A DNA stretch of 7,929 nucleotides from Acidobacteriota bacterium (GTDB lineage Bacteria; Acidobacteriota; Terriglobia; Terriglobales; Acidobacteriaceae), in contig QHVR01000029.1 of NCBI GenBank assembly GCA_003223595.1, forward strand, positions 1-7,929. The letters run 5' to 3'. Positions 6,451 to 7,929 of this stretch are shown one piece after another. Position 1 is the first letter of the stretch, and the number at the start of each line of letters is the position of its first letter. The notes beneath the pieces were generated by a model, which saw nothing but the letters and a program-made list of their open reading frames with translations, did no database searches and was not told the DNA's origin. Both the position numbers and the translations under genes were made by a program.

Positions 6451-7455
6451 GTGCGTTTCCTAATTTCTCTTGCGGTGCTTTTTGTTGCCTCGTTCGCTTC
6501 GGCCCAGAACGTCGTGCACTACACGACTACCAATACCAATGTGAAATATCTGTTTGCCACGGCGGAGCCGGTGGCGCATTTGAAATCCGGCGACATCCTC
6601 GACACCAACACGCTGGACTGCTTCGGCAATGGTCTGAAGAAGCCCGGAGACACGCTCGACATGGCGAAGGGGGACAATCCGCTGGCCGGTCCTTTTTATG
6701 TCGAGGGCGCGGAGCCGGGGGACACTCTGGCTGTGAAGATTCTCGATCTGCAGGTGGATGGGGACATGGGTGTGGGCGCGTTCTCGCCGGGATTCGGGTC
6801 GATCAATTCGTCCAAATACACGCCGATGCTGGAGAAGACGCCGTGGAAGGAGAGGGTCTGGTTTTATCCCATCAATCATGCCGACAACACGGCGACGTTC
6901 AAAGCGCTGGATTCGGATTTCTCGGTGAAGATTCCGATGCATCCGTTCTTTGGATGCCTGGGCGTGGCTCCCGCGAATGGCGAGGCGCGCAGCTCGATTG
7001 TTCCGGCGGAGTTTGGCGGGAACATGGATTCGCCTGAGGCTTCGGCCGGCAACACCGTGTACTTTCCGGTGAACGTGAAAGGCGGATTGCTGTACTTAGG
7101 AGATGGACATGCCGCTATGGGCGATGGCGAGGCGGCGGGTTCCGCGATTGAAGTTCCCCTGAAGGCGCGGGTGCAGGTAAGCGTCATCAAAGGACGCCAT
7201 ATCGAGTGGCCGCAGTTTGAGAATGAAGACGCGATCATGACCGTGGGGGCGTATCGTCCTGCGGAGGACGCGGCGCGGATCGCGCTCACGGAGTTGGTGT
7301 ACTGGATCCACCGCGACTACGGATTATCTGAGATGGACGCTTACGAGCTGCTGTCCAAGGTAGGGAAAATCCATTTCAACGAGATGGTGGACCCGAATTA
7401 TGTCGTTGTGGCTTCGATTGAGAAGAAGTATTTGCCGAAGAAGAGAGTGCCGTGA
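6451..7455 (+). CDS. Exported acetamidase/formamidase family protein (FmdA/AmdA-like)
   Basis: A 334-residue protein of the FmdA/AmdA family, whose characterised members hydrolyse short amides such as formamide and acetamide to the acid and ammonia. With the GTG start at 6451, residues 1-18 form a signal peptide (M-R-F-L-I-S-L-A-V-L-F-V-A-S-F-A-S-A, then Q-N), so it probably works outside the cytoplasm, unlike classical formamidases. Family signatures seen: E-G-A-E-P-G-D-T-L (85-93), H-P-F-F-G-C-L-G-V-A-P (164-174), E-F-G-G-N-M-D (187-193), G-D-G-H-A-A-M-G-D-G-E (217-227) and A-I-E (232-234). The usual Gln of H-A-A-Q-G-D-G-E is Met here. The C-terminus (about 280-323) keeps the A-x-x-x-A-x-x-E-L-V-Y-W-I helix and N-E-M-V-D-P. 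Length is near that of family members. No transporter or regulator gene is adjacent, and the natural substrate cannot be told. Confidence 0.88.
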   Translation: MRFLISLAVLFVASFASAQNVVHYTTTNTNVKYLFATAEPVAHLKSGDILDTNTLDCFGNGLKKPGDTLDMAKGDNPLAGPFYVEGAEPGDTLAVKILDLQVDGDMGVGAFSPGFGSINSSKYTPMLEKTPWKERVWFYPINHADNTATFKALDSDFSVKIPMHPFFGCLGVAPANGEARSSIVPAEFGGNMDSPEASAGNTVYFPVNVKGGLLYLGDGHAAMGDGEAAGSAIEVPLKARVQVSVIKGRHIEWPQFENEDAIMTVGAYRPAEDAARIALTELVYWIHRDYGLSEMDAYELLSKVGKIHFNEMVDPNYVVVASIEKKYLPKKRVP

Positions 7456-7464
7456 ATTTCACTG

Positions 7465-7526
7465 GCCACGGATTCGGACGGATTAATCAACAGAATTGAT
7501 CTGTGAGAATCTGTGAGATCCGTGGC
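7465..7526. repeat. Long-armed inverted repeat after the formamidase-family gene
   Basis: GCCACGGAT (7465-7473) is exactly complementary to ATCCGTGGC (7518-7526), a 9-bp stem enclosing 44 bases. The interior holds the palindrome GATTAATC (7481-7488), a CAGA/TCTG pair around 7491-7503, and CTGTGAGA twice at 10-base spacing (7501 and 7511). A short TTTT (7530-7533) follows, so it may help end the plus-strand transcript. Similar CCACGGAT...ATCCGTGGC intergenic elements are, to my recollection, common in environmental bacterial genomes; that is memory, not a search. Confidence 0.6.
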
Positions 7527-7555
7527 TGGTTTTCCGCACAGCACTGATTACGCGC

Positions 7556-7589
7556 TTGCGCGCGCAACCCCGGACGAGGGCGTCCGGGG
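7556..7589. repeat. Abutting palindromes in convergent gap, possible bidirectional terminator
   Basis: TTGCGCGCGCAA (7556-7567) is a perfect 12-bp palindrome. Directly next to it, CCCCGGACG-AGGG-CGTCCGGGG (7568-7589) is a perfect 9-bp GC stem with a 4-base loop. No T-run follows on either strand. The pair lies between the stop codons of two convergent genes, 22 bases beyond the end of the minus-strand oxidoreductase, which fits either a REP-like element or a transcript-end stabiliser. Confidence 0.65.
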
Positions 7590-7610
7590 CTACACGAGCA
7601 TGCTACACAG

Positions 7611-7929
7611 CTACGCCTTTACTATCTTTTTGCTGCTTGCATCCCAGACGGCTACGCACTTGTTGAAATACGAGTAGTTCGCCAGGTGGCATCCGATAGC
7701 GGCGTTGTTGCCGAAGACTTCATTTTCTACCACCGGTTTTCGCGTGCGCACGGCGTTGTAGAAATTGGCTTCGTGATCGACCGTGTCGCTATAGCCGTGC
7801 GGCACGGTGTAGGTTTCGCCCTCGTCTTCCGTCTTCCAGTGCAGCGCTTTCGGCTCGGGATGTTCCTCGTGCCACTTCTCTAGATACTGGTCGCGGAGAT
7901 TCTTGGGCCAGCCGAAGATCGAATAATCC
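7611..7929 (-). CDS. Gfo/Idh/MocA family oxidoreductase, C-terminal part
   Basis: The frame is open from the right edge of the window to TAG at 7611-7613, giving the last 105 residues; the true start lies outside. It begins D-Y-S-I-F-G-W-P-K-N-L and contains H-G-Y-S-D-T-V-D-H-E-A-N-F, then A-V-R-T-R-K-P-V-V-E-N-E-V-F-G, then A-A-I-G-C-H-L-A-N-Y-S-Y-F-N-K. This matches the C-terminal portion of NAD(P)-dependent Gfo/Idh/MocA dehydrogenases, where the R-x-x-K-P-x-x-x-x-E segment and the following helix of the H-x-A-N type are typical. The Rossmann nucleotide-binding part and any export signal are not visible, so cofactor, substrate and location cannot be judged. It converges on the formamidase-family gene across a palindrome-rich gap. 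Confidence 0.78.
   Translation of the reverse strand, partial: DYSIFGWPKNLRDQYLEKWHEEHPEPKALHWKTEDEGETYTVPHGYSDTVDHEANFYNAVRTRKPVVENEVFGNNAAIGCHLANYSYFNKCVAVWDASSKKIVKA

Overview
The window looks like ordinary chromosome from a free-living Gram-negative bacterium. The most likely phylum is Acidobacteriota. That is an inference from moderate-to-high GC, frequent GTG starts, the combination of a secreted beta-propeller lipoprotein, a secreted peptidase-MA-like/TPR protein, an exported acetamidase/formamidase-family protein and a Gfo/Idh/MocA oxidoreductase, and short palindromic repeats in the gaps. No mobile element, CRISPR array, rRNA or tRNA was seen.

Layout from left to right. The last few codons of a possible plus-strand gene (2-22) are followed by a very strong intrinsic terminator (41-70). 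A minus-strand YihY/BrkB-type inner-membrane protein (74-958) comes next. A 480-bp gap (959-1438) holds a candidate sigma70 promoter and a long, structured leader for a plus-strand cold-shock protein (1439-1645), which has its own terminator (1669-1697). A large plus-strand lipoprotein (1807-3504) joins two cysteine-bearing InlB-B-like repeats to a lactonase/YVTN-like beta-propeller. It converges on a minus-strand exported protein (3537-5594) with a peptidase-MA-like fold whose HExxH motif is degenerate, followed by TPR-like helices. An 856-bp non-coding stretch (5595-6450) carries a duplicated repeat unit and several hairpins. A plus-strand exported acetamidase/formamidase-family protein (best start 6451, stop 7455) then converges, across a palindrome-rich gap, on the 3' end of a minus-strand Gfo/Idh/MocA oxidoreductase that runs off the right edge.

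The genes do not form one operon: strands alternate, and most genes are separated by terminators or repeats. Each seems to be its own transcription unit, and no shared pathway is evident. Three proteins (the lipoprotein, the peptidase-like protein and the formamidase-family protein) carry export signals. I found no convincing new multi-gene system. The items most worth a second look are the cold-shock leader with alternative pairings, the paired AATACTTTRC boxes in the large gap, and the degenerate metalloprotease motif.
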